DNA of 64,000 bases from NCBI RefSeq assembly GCF_030272615.1, contig NC_081412.1, positions 693,102,083 to 693,166,082 of the forward strand, written 5' to 3'. The notes under the pieces are model-generated. The model worked only from the letters and a program-made list of their open reading frames with translations. It made no database searches and was not told where the DNA came from. Made by a program: the position numbers and the translations under genes. Every line of letters begins with the position of its first letter. The first letter of the stretch is position 1. Positions 22,719 to 34,219 of the stretch are shown piece after piece. This DNA comes from Cryptomeria japonica (Eukaryota > Streptophyta > Pinopsida > Cupressales > Cupressaceae).

Positions 22719-24127
22719 TGTTGGCATTTGATCATTTGATCTTAACCGGTAATTGTTTGTCTACTTGATACAACTGGTACATGTTTGATTAAATTGTTGT
22801 ATGATGACTATGTTGTATGTTGTCATTGATGGAAACTATATTTTTTATAGTCATCTAAGTCCTATAGGTCAACCGGTAAGTAGAGACAGTTTTATCAAAA
22901 CTAGTAATTAGGACTTTAACCGGTAAAAAACAAACAAAGTTATATTCTGACAATCGGTACAAGAAATCTATGAAGAATGGGGTGATGCGGTTTGACAACA
23001 ACAATGAAGGATGGTAGATAAAGTTATTTTTGTGACCACATATATTCATTCAATCAAATGAATGAGATGTGATTAACATAGAAGGTATTCTGACTGATTT
23101 TTAACTGGTAGTGATGAAAATCACTCAGATTGGTAAAATAACATAGAATTGGATTTGTTATGTTGGTGGTCAACATAACTAAAGCATACAATGCAAGATT
23201 GTCTAGATACATTGAACCTAGGGAATTGTAACAAGGTTCTAGCTGACCTTATGATGATTTTAAAATGTGTGATGACGTATGAAAGGATATATTTGTATGA
23301 GCTTGAGAGAGTGAAAGATCACAATTAGCAAATTTTGTATTTCTGATAGTGAGATGATCAAAGAAGTTGAGAGATGAAGTCTATGTGATATTGTAATGTT
23401 ATGAAGTAGATATTATCAGACACAGAAGGTGTTACACTGAGATCATTTGTACATGTTGTCTCCCTAATAGTGGCATCAAGAAAATCATCTTACAAGGTCA
23501 CTCCTAACAGGGTGCAGTCAAATCCTAACAGTTCTAATCATTAAATCGTCTAATCAGGTGACACATTAACTTGTGTTTGCAAATCCCAGTAACTTGGGTA
23601 GCTCCTAATAGGGCTGGTCCTCACAATCCTTTTTTGTAAATCTCTTAACTAGGCTTAGACACTACTAATAGGGTGTGCCCTTAACCGGGTAGGTCCTAAT
23701 AGGCCTTAAATATTTAAGTCCCCTAATAGGGAAGCTCTCAAAAAGGGTGGTAAATCCTCACATGAGGTTGATCCTAATAGATCAGTAGGCTCCTCATAGG
23801 GCTAACAGGTAAATCCCCTAATCGAGTGACTCTTAACCGGGTTTTCTCCTAATAGGGCATATCATTGTAAGAACTTAATGGGTCAAGATTTCTATTATGT
23901 AGATAGTTATCTTGTGAGTACTAATTCCCACCGTGGTTTTTCCCATTTGGGTTTTCCACATATAAATTGTTTGTTTTATGTGGTCATTATACTATTGGTT
24001 GATTTCATATGTGATTGTGTTTCTCATTTGCTTATCAAGTTTCAAGTTGTTAAGGTCCATAATCAGATTTGTGTTATTTTTACTTGCACTGATTCACTGC
24101 CCCCTCTCAATGCCTTTAAGTTCATCA
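22719..24127 (+). repeat. E 3' LTR (~1.4 kb)
   Basis: Starts TGTTGGCATTTGATC after the polypurine tract. The end is taken at ~24127, after ACTGATTCACTGCCCCCTCTCAATG and GTTCATCA, the terminal signature shared by the copia-like LTRs in this window. The right half (23460-23870) holds at least nine degenerate copies of CCTAATAGGG. The exact end is uncertain because the second LTR copy is not in the window. Confidence 0.6.
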
Positions 24128-25225
24128 AATATATCTTACTATGTTAGTGTTGTAGTTTTTCTATTGGTTGTTCTGAAAGTGTTCGAGTCTAGAATGTGTT
24201 GTTGATGTTGTTTGATATTGTTATCTTCTTTTGTTATGTTTTTGGTATTATGGATGAGTTGGTTTTGTGATCCAAAAGTTTCTTTGTGTTCTCTAGATGT
24301 TGTGGCATTATTCATACCCAGTTGTGATATTTTATGTTAAACTTATCTTTGGGTTTGGATGTGATTTATGGAAGGTTATTTGATATGTTATGAGTCTCAC
24401 CATAGTGTGTGGAGATCTGGATAAAATTTATTTGTATTGGAGGATATGTTTTGACCATTAATTGCTTATATGAATGTATTTCAAGTTGGTATGTTGTTAG
24501 TTATTTTTTGGTGATTGTGGATCAATGGATTAATCTTTGGAAGATGTGTTTCTATCCCCTCTTTCTCCTGGAGTGGATTAGCATGTGTGTTTTTGGTCTA
24601 GAAGGTGTATTCTGGTTCAAGTTGACATGAATAAATCTTTGATGATCTATCTTATATATAAAGAATGTTGTGTGTGTAGAGAGTATGTGTGGAAGAGAGA
24701 GGAAGTATGCGATGTGAAGATAGTCAAAGAGATTTGGTGAAGAGAGGAGAAGAATAGTTGTGATTGAGTGATATGAGAGTTGTTTGAGACTATGGTAGAG
24801 GTATGAGATAGAGTGTTGACAGTTGTCATCTTAGTTGTTTGAGTTGATGTTGGTTTCTTGTAGTAGAGTTAAAGGATAGCTTCATGATCAAGAGATCCTT
24901 CTTTTCAAATTATTTTTATATCTTTCCTTGTTGCAGTTAGTTTCAGTTTTGCAAATCCTCTTTTTGTATCTTTCTCTAAGAGCAGTTAGCCTTGGTTTGC
25001 AAGTCCAAAGTAGTGAGCTCATTCATTGTAATCTGATATTCATAGTGGATATATTTTGTGGGCAAGTTCTCACCATGGTTTTTCCATGTTTTGGTTTTCC
25101 ATGTAGAAAATTTTGGTGTACATGTGTTGTGTTTGTATTACTGATTAATTGTTTATGTTTTGTATTAATTTTTGTTCAAGACTGATTCACCCCCCTCTCA
25201 ATCCTACCTTGGGTTCAATAGATCT
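24128..25225 (+). repeat. Partial LTR of a different copia-like element
   Basis: Ends with GACTGATTCACCCCCCTCTCAATCC and GGGTTCAATA near 25185-25225, again the copia-type LTR 3' signature. It is preceded by the 'TTCTCACCATGGTTTTTCCATG' type motif (25068-25090) also seen in E at 23930-23955. No TG start or primer site is found, so it is a fragment. A purine-rich stretch (24660-24790) has GAGAGAG and GTGTGTAG runs. Confidence 0.45.
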
Positions 25226-25493
25226 CTCTAATGGAAATAAATCATTGAAGAGAAACAAGGAAACATCTTCTTCTTATACACATACCCTAGCATAAGAGGG
25301 GCAAGGTCAAAATATTGGTGTTTCAATCTCTCTAGATCTCCCTTATTCTCCTACATCTTATCTTAACCATCAACACATTTATAGAGAAGATGATGTTATA
25401 CATTTAATTCATGATCTATCTCCCCACATAACATTAAGTAAAGATGAGGCCTTAGATGATAAGGATCTTCCTTCCCAACCTATCGAATAGGTT

Positions 25494-26280
25494 ATGCATG
25501 AGGATAGAAAGGATAATTTTCCTACAAAGGATATTCCTTCTTCATCTACTTTTCCCTTTGTTCCTTCTAGGTGTAGTTACACTAAAATTTTTAAAGAAAT
25601 TCACAACACTCCTTCTTCTCAATTAAAAATATATTATAAGAGTGGCTTTAACATAATATCAAAACAAGGTTATAGAGGACAAGGACTTGGAGATTTTGAA
25701 CAAGGAATCAAAGTCCATATAAACCCTCCTACACAAACTAATATAGAAGGTCTAGGACATCATCAAAATTCACCTATGGATGATCTCCTTAGGTTCAAAA
25801 TATTAAGAATTACTTTGCAAGAAAAACTTTATCGTCCATCTAAAGGTGTTTTTTCTTCAAATAGTCCTTTTTCTTACATCATCAAAACTAATGACAACGA
25901 TACCAATGATTTTCCATGTTTTCAAAACGGAATGCAAGAACTCATTGATAATGGCATAGTGAAAATAATAGAAAACAATCCATCTTCTTCTAGAAACCCT
26001 TGTCCTACTGTTGGAACCATAATTTTAGAAAAATTAGGTCTTCCTTAATATTTTCAAGCAACTATTTTCCTGAACCTTACCATCATCATTATTTTTATAT
26101 TCCATCAACCTGGGAGAAAATTATCTACATTACTGACACTCAACTTTGTGAATCCATGATACTAGTTTAAGAAGAGTGGTTTATTCATCTATCAGATATG
26201 GTTGTTATTGTTACAAGTTCATTAATGAAAGACATGAATAGCAAATATGATACTGCAAAATTTTCTATATGTAGGGTAAA
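25494..26280 (+). pseudogene. Retroelement coding fragment with G-patch-like motif
   Basis: Open from 25494 to 26048, then recognisable in another frame to ~26280 (FPEPYHHHYFYIPSTWEKI and ITDTQLCESMIL). Residues ~58-80 read KQGYRGQGLGDFEQGIK, matching the glycine spacing of G-patch domains (G-x-x-G-x-G-L-G). Such motifs are found next to retroviral-type proteases in some elements and in plant gypsy polyproteins. I see no RT or integrase nearby, so the parent element is unknown. Confidence 0.4.
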
Positions 26281-27048
26281 TGGGCTCCCACAAGGGTAGA
26301 GCTCAACATATAGCCTCTAAAGGGAGAATTAAGGTATTCTTTATAGAAGAATTCATATATTTCAGCCAAGTATAATAAGTGTTTTACAAATAAAAATACC
26401 ATTTCAGAATAGCAAGTATCACCGACAAAACAAAAATCAACTACTCCAAAAATCTGAGTTATACTGATAAACCCTTTATTGGTGTAACCCTCTTCAAATC
26501 TCACTGAATGAACACATGTCGGTATAACATAGTATTTTTGCCAAATATAAAGAAGTCTTTCCAAAATAACATACTACAGTGAAAGGAAGATGTCAGAGTA
26601 AATAACCTTGGCTACACCGAAGTGAATTATGATATGACTGAGGGGGTACCACATGAAAGAAAATATATTGGAAATATTCACTATATGAAAATTATTAACT
26701 TTTCTTATAGTCATAAAGGTTGGTTAAGCTGAAAAACATTTTGCCGAAGTGAGATGTTACATTGAAAACTTAGTGGGTCTTTCAATAAAGCAAGAATGAC
26801 TTATCTCCAAAGCATGTCATTAATCTTGCCAAAAATCTATTTCAACATAGCTATAAAGATCAATAAAGAATGCAATAGACTCACTGAAAGCTAGACTTCC
26901 AACAAAGTGAGTGATGTCGAAGAAGTTGGTAAGTGGTATAACGACAAAGTTGGTTTTCATTGTATTTGTGAACCGTGGTGAAAGTTAAAATGATTTTATC
27001 AAAGTCACTAGCTACAATGACAAGCTTAAGTGGTGATGAAACATGGTT
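26281..27048. other. Unassigned AT-rich repeat debris
   Basis: No ORF of interest. It contains recurring CCGAAGTGA / CACTGAAAG fragments, suggesting an old LTR. The last five bases (27044-27048, TGGTT) are the left target duplication of B1. Confidence 0.3.
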
Positions 27049-27833
27049 TGTTAGGAATCCCACAGATACTGAGAGGGGGGGGATGAATCAGTATCTAACC
27101 AGTAATTAGAATTTCTTAACTTAAAACATGCAAAACATATTATAACAGTGTACCAGTATGCAAGAAATAATGCAATAAACAAAATCAAGAACATCCACAT
27201 GAAAAGAACACCATAACACAAGGATTTAATGAGGAAACCCGGTGTGGGAAAAACCTTGGTGGGATTTGTGACCCACAATATTCACTTACTGGCCAATAAG
27301 AGAATATTACTTACAATAGGGGCCTGCACATGCAGGAAGGCCAACTGCCTAGAGCTCACTGCTCAATGGGAAGTCTCACTGACTTACAATGTGGATTATA
27401 CAAATCCAATATCTTCTACTGCTTTACAATAGGATCTATAATGCCTGATCCAATACCGGTTGTTGCTCTGCTTTTTACATAAACCTTTAGCCTATATTTT
27501 GCATAGTAGGTCTACCTTATATTTTTTCTTATTGCTTACACATCTCCTACAAAATGTCTACAATGATCTCTTTTATATATAAGAGTCATTTTACAATTTG
27601 CCAAGTTGGCTTACAAAGTTTTTACAATAATAAACAAAATATAATATAACAAAATCCTGTTGGCCTCCATGCTAGTATACTTCGTTTCTCTGTGTCGGTG
27701 TCAGTGTCCTGAGTGCCAGTGTACTATCTTGTCGGTGTAATGCCTTGTCGATGCCATAGGATTGTAAGGTTGCCATCAATGACAAAACCTTCAATCACCT
27801 ACAATGTCTCATTGGAGTGTGCATATGTGAACA
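27049..27833 (-). repeat. B1 3' LTR
   Basis: Plus-strand view TGTTAGGAATCCC to GTGTGCATATGTGAACA. It is directly repeated at 32845-33630 with scattered substitutions. It includes the G-run GAGAGGGGGGGGATGAATCAG near the end, which is the family signature TGATTCACCCCCC...CTCTCAG read in reverse. Confidence 0.92.
27570..27579 (-). promoter_or_regulatory. Probable TATA box in B1 3' LTR
   Basis: Minus strand TATATAAAAG within CTTATATATAAAAGAGATC. The same sequence is in the 5' LTR at 33367-33376. It is conserved in both LTRs and in element orientation. Confidence 0.5.
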
Positions 27834-27847
27834 ATCTCCCCCTTTGG
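27834..27847 (-). other. B1 polypurine tract
   Basis: Minus strand CCAAAGGGGGAGAT immediately before the 3' LTR start TGTTCACATATG. Upstream GTTGCCATCAATG matches the pre-tract text of elements E and A. Confidence 0.82.
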
Positions 27848-28047
27848 CATTGATGGCAACACTCATGAGAAATTTCAAAAAGTGTACCAAAAATGTGAAG
27901 TCAAAAAAATGTTACCAAAAATGTGTGTGCTCCCCCTGAGCATATGATCTCGGTGATGTTGAATTTTTTCATCCCACTAGTCCCCCTTTGGCATCAATGA
28001 CAAAGTTTGTCAAGATGTCAGTAGAGTTTGTAGTTTCAACCTTGTAA

Positions 28048-31000
28048 CTAGGTAGTTACAATTTGAAATAGATTCGCCAAAATCAAGTTTATAATCTCCA
28101 TAAAAATTTTAGTATCTCTTATTGTTGTCTCTGTTTTCTTGGTTGTACCGATGAGATGCTGCAAATGCTCTGTTGGTGTTTTTTGTCCCTGTATTAGTGC
28201 CTCAGATACTTCCTTCCGCAGTGATGCTAGATAGTCCAATCTTGGACTCAGTTTTAATCTTAGATGTTTTACCTTATTCACTATTTTCTCTTTTTCTCTT
28301 TCCAATTTAAGTAATTCTTCTTCAAAATTTGTTATCTTCTCCTCAAAAACTGATAGTGTATCAAGTGAGTTGACAAAATTATCTGCAAGTTTATTGATCT
28401 CATCCTGTGCCTTGTTCATCTTTTTATCTATATCTACAATCAAAAGGTTTGTCTTATAGGTATCTTTGTATAGAGTTTTGTACTCTTTTAATAAATTACA
28501 CAATTCTGGTAGAAGTTTGTCAAAATCTATGTTACACTTCTTTATATTCTCATCAAAGAATTTCTGCTTTTCAATTTCTACTTTATCCTTCAGTGTCTCT
28601 TCCTTTATTTTCTCAATGTTTTCTATGATATATTTACATAATATATCAAGTTGTCCTAAATAATCTTTATTGTCTATATTACAGTTAGGAGCAATTACCT
28701 TCAAAATTGGTATGGTATCATCTATTGCCTTATAAGCTTGTGAGTTGCAGTCTGTTATCTTTTTAATTGAATCTAATAGTACCTCAGTCACATTAGTTGT
28801 TTTGTACCCTGATGATGAACCAACATTCTGAGTACCGCTGGTGGAAGTAACCAAGCTTGTATTGACCTCTGGTAGGTTTGTTTGTGTCTGCATTTCCTTA
28901 AGCAATGGTTTTTCTACTTCTCCAAATGTCGGTGGCACTATTTCCTTCTATTCCGGTTCCTGTTGCTATTGTTGTTCCAGAGCCTTTTGCTCTGTTTGTT
29001 TTTCTGTTTGTTGCATTGTCTCAGTCTAAGTTTGAGTTTCTACCTTTTTCTCTTTGTCTTCTGCTAGTTTCTCCTGTGTGTTATCAGTTAGCTCAGCTAC
29101 TGGAGGCTCACTAGCCATGTCAGTCTTATTGGTTGTATCTTTGTCTACCACAATGTTGATCTTTTGAGTATCAACATCCACAGTATATAAGACTTTAGGA
29201 TTAGGATTACCATCCTCTACATCCATACTTTTAGCTTCCAGTTGATCTTTTGTAGCTGTTGTTTTTACCGGTGGAGTAATCAAAGGAGGTGGGGGTAAGT
29301 TGTCTTTAACCTTGATACTAGGTAGTCCACAAACTTTACCTTTACCCTTGTCTCTTTCTTTCTGATAAAATTTTATAGGTTTGGGGTTCCTGTATTCTTC
29401 TTGTTTTTCTTTTTCAACTAGGAATATATCACATCCATTTTCTGCCTCCTCAGTCACCTCATTAACTCTTCTAACCATTAAAGCAATGTGCCCGTGTGCA
29501 GTAGAAAATACTGACTGGTTAGCTTGAGCAATTAGGTCATCAATTTCTTTGGGTGAATTTACCAGATATACAACAAGTAGCTTTTCAATCTTTATTTTCT
29601 TGTCCAGTTCTATTACTGCTTGTCTTCTTGCTTCCAGTCTCTTAAATAGTTCATCTAGAATTTCATTTACTACTTCCATCAAAAATTTCTTATACATATC
29701 CATATGTAATATAACACTATTTTCAACTTGTTCTTTTTCATCAGTTGTTAGAGTGTCATATATTTTCTCTATATTCTTCAATTTTCCTTCCTCTATAATT
29801 TCATTCAACAGTATATCAAGAGGGGCCAAGTCCTTGTTTGTCCTCTTCTTCCTTTTGGGTGTCAGTTTCTTCTTCTTTGGTGTAGCCTTTCTTACCGAAG
29901 ATCTCACTACTTGTTGCTTTTGTCTTGTCCTCCTAGGTGAAGGTGTGGTTGCTGGTGAGGGATATATTTTCCTTATAACTCTCTTGAAAGTTGCAAGCAT
30001 GTCACTCTCTGAAGAAGTATCTACCGGTGATAGGTGAGTTTCAGGTTGTGGAGCGGCTAACTCATCCTCTATTATACCATTTTTTTTTAACACATCTTCT
30101 TTGATGGCCTTTGCCTGTCTTGAATCTTTTCTTACAACTGCCTCAACCTTTTTCACTCTTTTCTTAGATTGTATTTGGATTTCAATAGTTTCTACACTAC
30201 CAAATACTTCTTCCTTAGGTTCTTTAGGGGCTTCCAGAAGTGCTTTAGCATATGTTTCAATTATATGATCATCTGTTTCATAGCCCATCTTTGTTACCCA
30301 AACTATCCTAGGGATGACTGCTTCCATCCAGATCTCATCCTTCTTGATTACAAAGCATATTTCATCCTTATATTTGTCAACAATCTTTTGTGATAACCTA
30401 ATTCTTTTCTTCATTTTGACCTTTAGTGCTTGAAAGAAATCATGAATATTGTTTTCCTTATCTTCTCCCATACTATTGAATAGTTTAGTTAACTGTTTAC
30501 CTACTGGTATATCATATCCAAGTTCTTTGTAGCTTATACTGAGAACCTACTTGGTTATATGTAGCATTAGACATACTAATAGATTTCCAAACCTGAAAGT
30601 TCCTTTCTTGTCCTTCTTAATCTTTCCAAGGTTGTCGATTAATTCATCCTTTAACCAGTCACATACATAAATCTTTGCATTATCGGTGACCATATCATAA
30701 GCACTCTTAATGCATAAACTTGAAAATAAATTAAGTCTATTTGCATGAGTAGATTTATACCCTAATATCATGTTGATAAATCTCACATTAATGTTTGTTA
30801 CATCATTTACTCTTAAGGACCTTTTGTCAGATGTGGCACTAGTTAACTGAGTAACTAGGTCATTGGATACCTTCTTAGTTTTGTCTTTTCTTTTACCAGT
30901 GGTTGGTAACCCTGTGACAGCTTTCACAACTTCCTTAGTGATTTTGTGGATTGCATCTAGCCAGAAAAATTCACCATGTATCCTGCTTAAGACTATCCTA

Positions 31001-31334
31001 ATCACATCCTTGGGGAATTCAAGAATGCTAAGGATCTTTGTAAATCCTAGGGTCTCAATGATCTTGTGTTCATCTTTTACATTACCGGATTCATCACATA
31101 TCACAGTTTTAAACATGGTTTTAATCTCTTCATCTCCTAGTTCCTCAATGTTATAGTAAATGTAAATTTTGGGGTCTTCAGCATAAACAACTCCCTTAGG
31201 AATTTGAGAAAAAGCACCTAAGGTATCATCTTTCTTTGCTACCTCGGGAACTAATTGAAATATAGGCCTAGGTCTTTTATCACTTCGACAATAGTAGGGT
31301 TTGCTATATATTCAATTGCAGATGTGGATGCCAT
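28048..31334 (-). pseudogene. B1 ORF2: large accessory protein of unknown function
   Basis: ATG at 31334 (MASTSAIEYIANPTIVEVIK), one frameshift near 31275, then a single frame from ~31275 to 28048 with only a few TAG stops (~30546, ~29024, ~28967, ~28952). N-terminal domain: FSQIPKGVVYAEDPKIYIYY, then IEELG, FFWLDAIHKITKEVVKAVTGLP, SLRVNDVTNINVRFINMILGY and FRFGNLLVCLMLHITK. Next comes a block with KIVDKYKDEICF and MGYE (30288-30277). The middle is a basic/acidic hinge (TPKKKKLTPKRKKRTNKD). The C-terminus is a coiled coil (FEEELLKLEREKEKIVNKVKHL) with LSPRLDYLASLRKEV. It is homologous to B2 and D ORF2. No known enzyme motif. Confidence 0.75.
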
Positions 31335-31639
31335 GATAAAATACCTTTTACTGCCTTTAGGATGGATGATTGCTTGAAGTGTTCTTGCCTCTTGCTAAAA
31401 AATGCCTTAGCTCGGAATCTTCGCACTCTTCATAGGTTTGAAATCTAGGTGAAATGGAATGGAGCCAGAACCTCAAATTTATAGTATCTTTTCACCATCT
31501 GCCACATTAAATGCATGTTAGTTAAGTATTCAATTAACATTGTCTACCGGTAACAAGCAATTTCCAACTTCTTATCTCTAACCGAGGGAATAATAGCACA
31601 TGTGTCATTAGATTGCCAAACCCTCAAGGAAAAATTTCT

Positions 31640-32773
31640 TCAATTTGATGAAGAACTTCCTACCAGTGGAGCATTGCTCTATCCTCCTGATGAAGCATTG
31701 ATTGGTTCTACTGGTGGAGGAGTATTCCCAATATTTAGATCAACTTTTCTAATTCATTGTTTTGAGAATTCTTGCTTAACCTCTTCAACTTTTTCTTTAC
31801 CTTTCAAGCTAGAACTTTTGTTGTCTACCGGTGATCCTTTACTTCTATAGAATTTTGCAATATGCCCAATCTTGTTACATGCATAACAAGTTACATTATT
31901 CTTCTGAATAGCTTTCGCATAACCTATGCCGGTTTGTGTTTTGCATTGATTAGATAAATGCCCAAATCTTCCACAAACATATCATCTCACATTCATTCTA
32001 CAGTTTTCAGAGTTGTGACCAACTTTGTTGCATTTTGAACATTGACCAGTGGGTGTGTTGATATTCTGATAATTTCTAGATCTACATTCATTCACTCTAT
32101 GACCATTCTTATTACAGTTAAAGCATTTTCCATTGAATTTATAAGCATTAGGTTGTCTTACTGGTTTGCTGTGATCCTGAGTATTCGCAATACCGGAGCT
32201 TTCACCAACTTCAAAGCCAATTCCAGAAGTGTCACCTTTAGGTTTTTGATTCTTTAGCAAGGTTTCAAGTTCCTCTAAGCTTTTCTTTAATTTTTCTTTA
32301 TGTTGATTTGTAGTTTCTAGTTCTCTTTCTAAGACCTCTTTCTGTCTCATCAGTTCATTGGAGTCATTCTGAGTGTGCATCAGATCTGTCTTCAACATGT
32401 CATTTTCATAGCTAAGTCTTGTGTTCTCATTTGCTGCATCACTTAGTCTTCTGGTCAATTCTTCTTCATTCTTCTTCCTATCCTCAATCTCTTTACCAAA
32501 TCTCATAGTCATATCCTGCATCTCATTCTTTGTTGTCATGTTCTCTTGTTTCAACTTGCTTATCTGATCATTAAGTGATTCCTTTTCATCATTCTCATTT
32601 TGCAATTTTTCACAAAGTTCTCTTCTCTTATTTCTTGCAACAGTAAGATTCTCTTGAAGTGCCTAAATGATATCCTGAGCTGCCCTTAAATCATCTTCTA
32701 GTTTGATATTTTTCAACTTCTCTGCATCATAGTCTGAAAGAGCTCCTTCAAGTTGCTTCATCAGATTTTCCAT
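31640..32773 (-). pseudogene. B1 ORF1: coiled-coil and zinc-knuckle nucleocapsid-like protein
   Basis: ATG at 32773 (MENLMKQLEGALSDYDAEKL), one TAG near 32663 and a TGA near 31984, otherwise one frame. Residues ~1-200 form a long coiled coil (KEEELTRRLSDAANENTRL). Then come CCHC knuckles: CFNCNKNGHRVNEC, CSKCNKVGHNSENC, and two decayed ones (VCGRFGHLSNQC lacking the first Cys; CYACNKIGHIAKF lacking the last). It corresponds to the C-terminal half of the gag of element A; the N-terminal UBN2-type capsid region is absent. It probably binds element RNA. Confidence 0.75.
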
Positions 32774-32830
32774 CTTTATCGGTGTCAAGATCTTCCTCAA
32801 GCTATTAGGCTTCTGAGAATAGAGGACCAA

Positions 32831-32842
32831 GCTCTGATACCA
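32831..32842 (-). other. B1 primer binding site
   Basis: Minus strand TGGTATCAGAGC, two bases after the LTR end ACA. It is complementary to the 3' end of plant initiator Met tRNA, the standard Ty1/copia primer. Confidence 0.92.
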
Positions 32843-32844
32843 AT

Positions 32845-33630
32845 TGTTAGGAATCCCATAGATACTGAGAGGGGGTGGGGTGAATCAGTATCTAACTAGT
32901 AATTAGAATTTCCTAACTTAAAACATGTAGAACATATTATAACAATGTATCGGTGTGCAAGAAATATTGCAATAAACAGAATCAAGAACATCCACATGAA
33001 AAGAACACCATAACACAAGGATTTAATGAGGAAACCCAGTGTGGGAAAAACCTTGGTGGGATTTGTGACCCACAATATTAACTTAATGGCCAATAAGAGA
33101 ATATTACTTACAATAGGGGCCTGCACATGCAGGAAGGCCAACTGCCTAGAGCTCACTGCTCAATGGGAAGTCTCACTGACTTACAATGTGGATTATACAA
33201 ATCCAATATCTTGTACTGCTTTACAACAACATCTATAATGCCTGATCTAGTATAGGTTGCTGCTCTTCTTTTTACATAAACCTTTAGCCTATATTTCGCA
33301 TAATAGGTCTGCCTTATATTTTTCCTTATCACTTACACATCTCCTACAAAATCTCTAAAATGATCTCTTTTATATATAAGAGTCATTTTACAATTTGCCA
33401 AGTTGGCTTACAAAGTTTTTACAACAATAAAAAAAATATAATATAATAAAATCCTGTCAGCCTCTGTGCCGGTATACTTCCTTTCTTTGTGCCAGTGCTA
33501 GTGTCCTGAGTGCCGATGTACTATCTTGTCGGTGTAATGCCTTGCCGGTGCCATAGGATTGTAAGGTTTCCATCAATGACAAAACCTTCAATCACCTACA
33601 ATGTCTCATTGGAGTGTGCATATGTGAATA
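32845..33630 (-). repeat. B1 5' LTR
   Basis: 786 b partner of the LTR at 27049. Its outer end reads GTGAATA where the other copy has GTGAACA, so the terminal CA (TG in element sense) is changed to TA. The following GGGTT is the right target duplication. Confidence 0.92.
33367..33376 (-). promoter_or_regulatory. Probable TATA box in B1 5' LTR
   Basis: Minus strand TATATAAAAG, the promoter-bearing copy for element transcription, with ~520 b of LTR between it and the primer site. Confidence 0.5.
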
Positions 33631-34219
33631 GGGTTTACAGTCCTCTGACATTAATATGTGCCAACTTGATGTAATATCACACAAATTTTTGAATTCAAGC
33701 ATTTAATGACTATTTTGCAACTGTATCTCAAAGTGAGGATTCATACATTTTTAAAAGGGCAGATTTCACATTCATTTAGTCACTATGGGATATTCAAAAA
33801 ACGTAGGCCTAAATGATCAAGAGCCAGAAGCGAGCACACTATTCAAAGATTAGTGATTTAATTACAAGTAAGTGCCTAATTCCAGAGAACATCTTTTCAA
33901 ATTCAATTGTTTAGTTTTTGTCACAATGGAGGGTCCATCTAAAAGGCCTAGGGTTAGAAAACATAAGGAAAGGGCAACTGAAATAGAGAATCCCTCAGAA
34001 CCAAAACCCATAAAACAAAAGGAGGGAAGGCATCTGAATCAGGATTTAATGGACAAATTTCCTAATTCTAGTCCAAAATAAATAAAAAAGTCATCTCAAT
34101 TAAAATCAGATGTCTTAGGGGACAAGTATGAAAACTTAGGGGATGTTTGGACACCAATGAGGGGGTATGAATTGGTGCTATATCATTTTAGAAAAAGGAA
34201 CAAAGTATAACCCATATGC
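33631..34219 (+). pseudogene. Unassigned fragment with start of a coding region
   Basis: Lies between B1 and C and is not clearly part of either. An ORF starts at ATG 33926 (MEGPSKRPRVRKHKERATE), has TAA at 34079, and continues in frame to a second TAA near 34208 with MRGYELVLYHFRKRNKV before it is cut by the C LTR. The N-terminus is strongly basic. About 290 b of AT-rich sequence precedes it. It may be the first exon or ORF start of another retroelement or, less likely, of a host gene; no match is recognised. Confidence 0.35.

Larger units (their letters stand above)
21600..24127 (+). mobile_element. Element E (copia-like, pol-less family), 3' end only
   Basis: Plus-strand remnant: C-terminal part of an ORF2-type protein (to 22451), a spacer with several GGGGGAG runs, polypurine tract 22707-22718, and a 3' LTR from 22719. 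The coding part matches the ORF2 C-termini of elements C and D. The 5' part is absent at the junction with the G2 LTR, so G2 may have inserted in E. Confidence 0.65.
27049..33630 (-). mobile_element. B1: complete pol-less copia-like element
   Basis: 6582 b on the minus strand: 5' LTR 33630-32845, primer site 32842-32831, ORF1 (coiled coil plus zinc knuckles) 32773-31640, ORF2 31334-28048, polypurine tract 27847-27834, 3' LTR 27833-27049. Flanking pentamers TGGTT and GGGTT are a target duplication with one mismatch. No protease, integrase, RT or RNase H domain is found in any frame, so it needs pol in trans. The 300 b between ORF1 and ORF2 is non-coding. Confidence 0.85.

Noticed and set aside
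23460-23870. Possible CRISPR-like array from regularly repeated CCTAATAGGG
   Set aside because: Units are short, degenerate and irregularly spaced, inside a plant LTR; no cas genes and a eukaryotic context.
23878-24630. Hydrophobic ORFs within the E LTR and the next LTR fragment
   Set aside because: TG/TT-rich LTR DNA read as Val/Leu/Phe/Cys; frames overlap and there is no conservation between the two LTRs.
27229-33238. Two near-identical ORFs (27229-27432 and 33026-33238) suggesting a duplicated small gene
   Set aside because: They are the two B1 LTR copies read on the strand opposite to the element.
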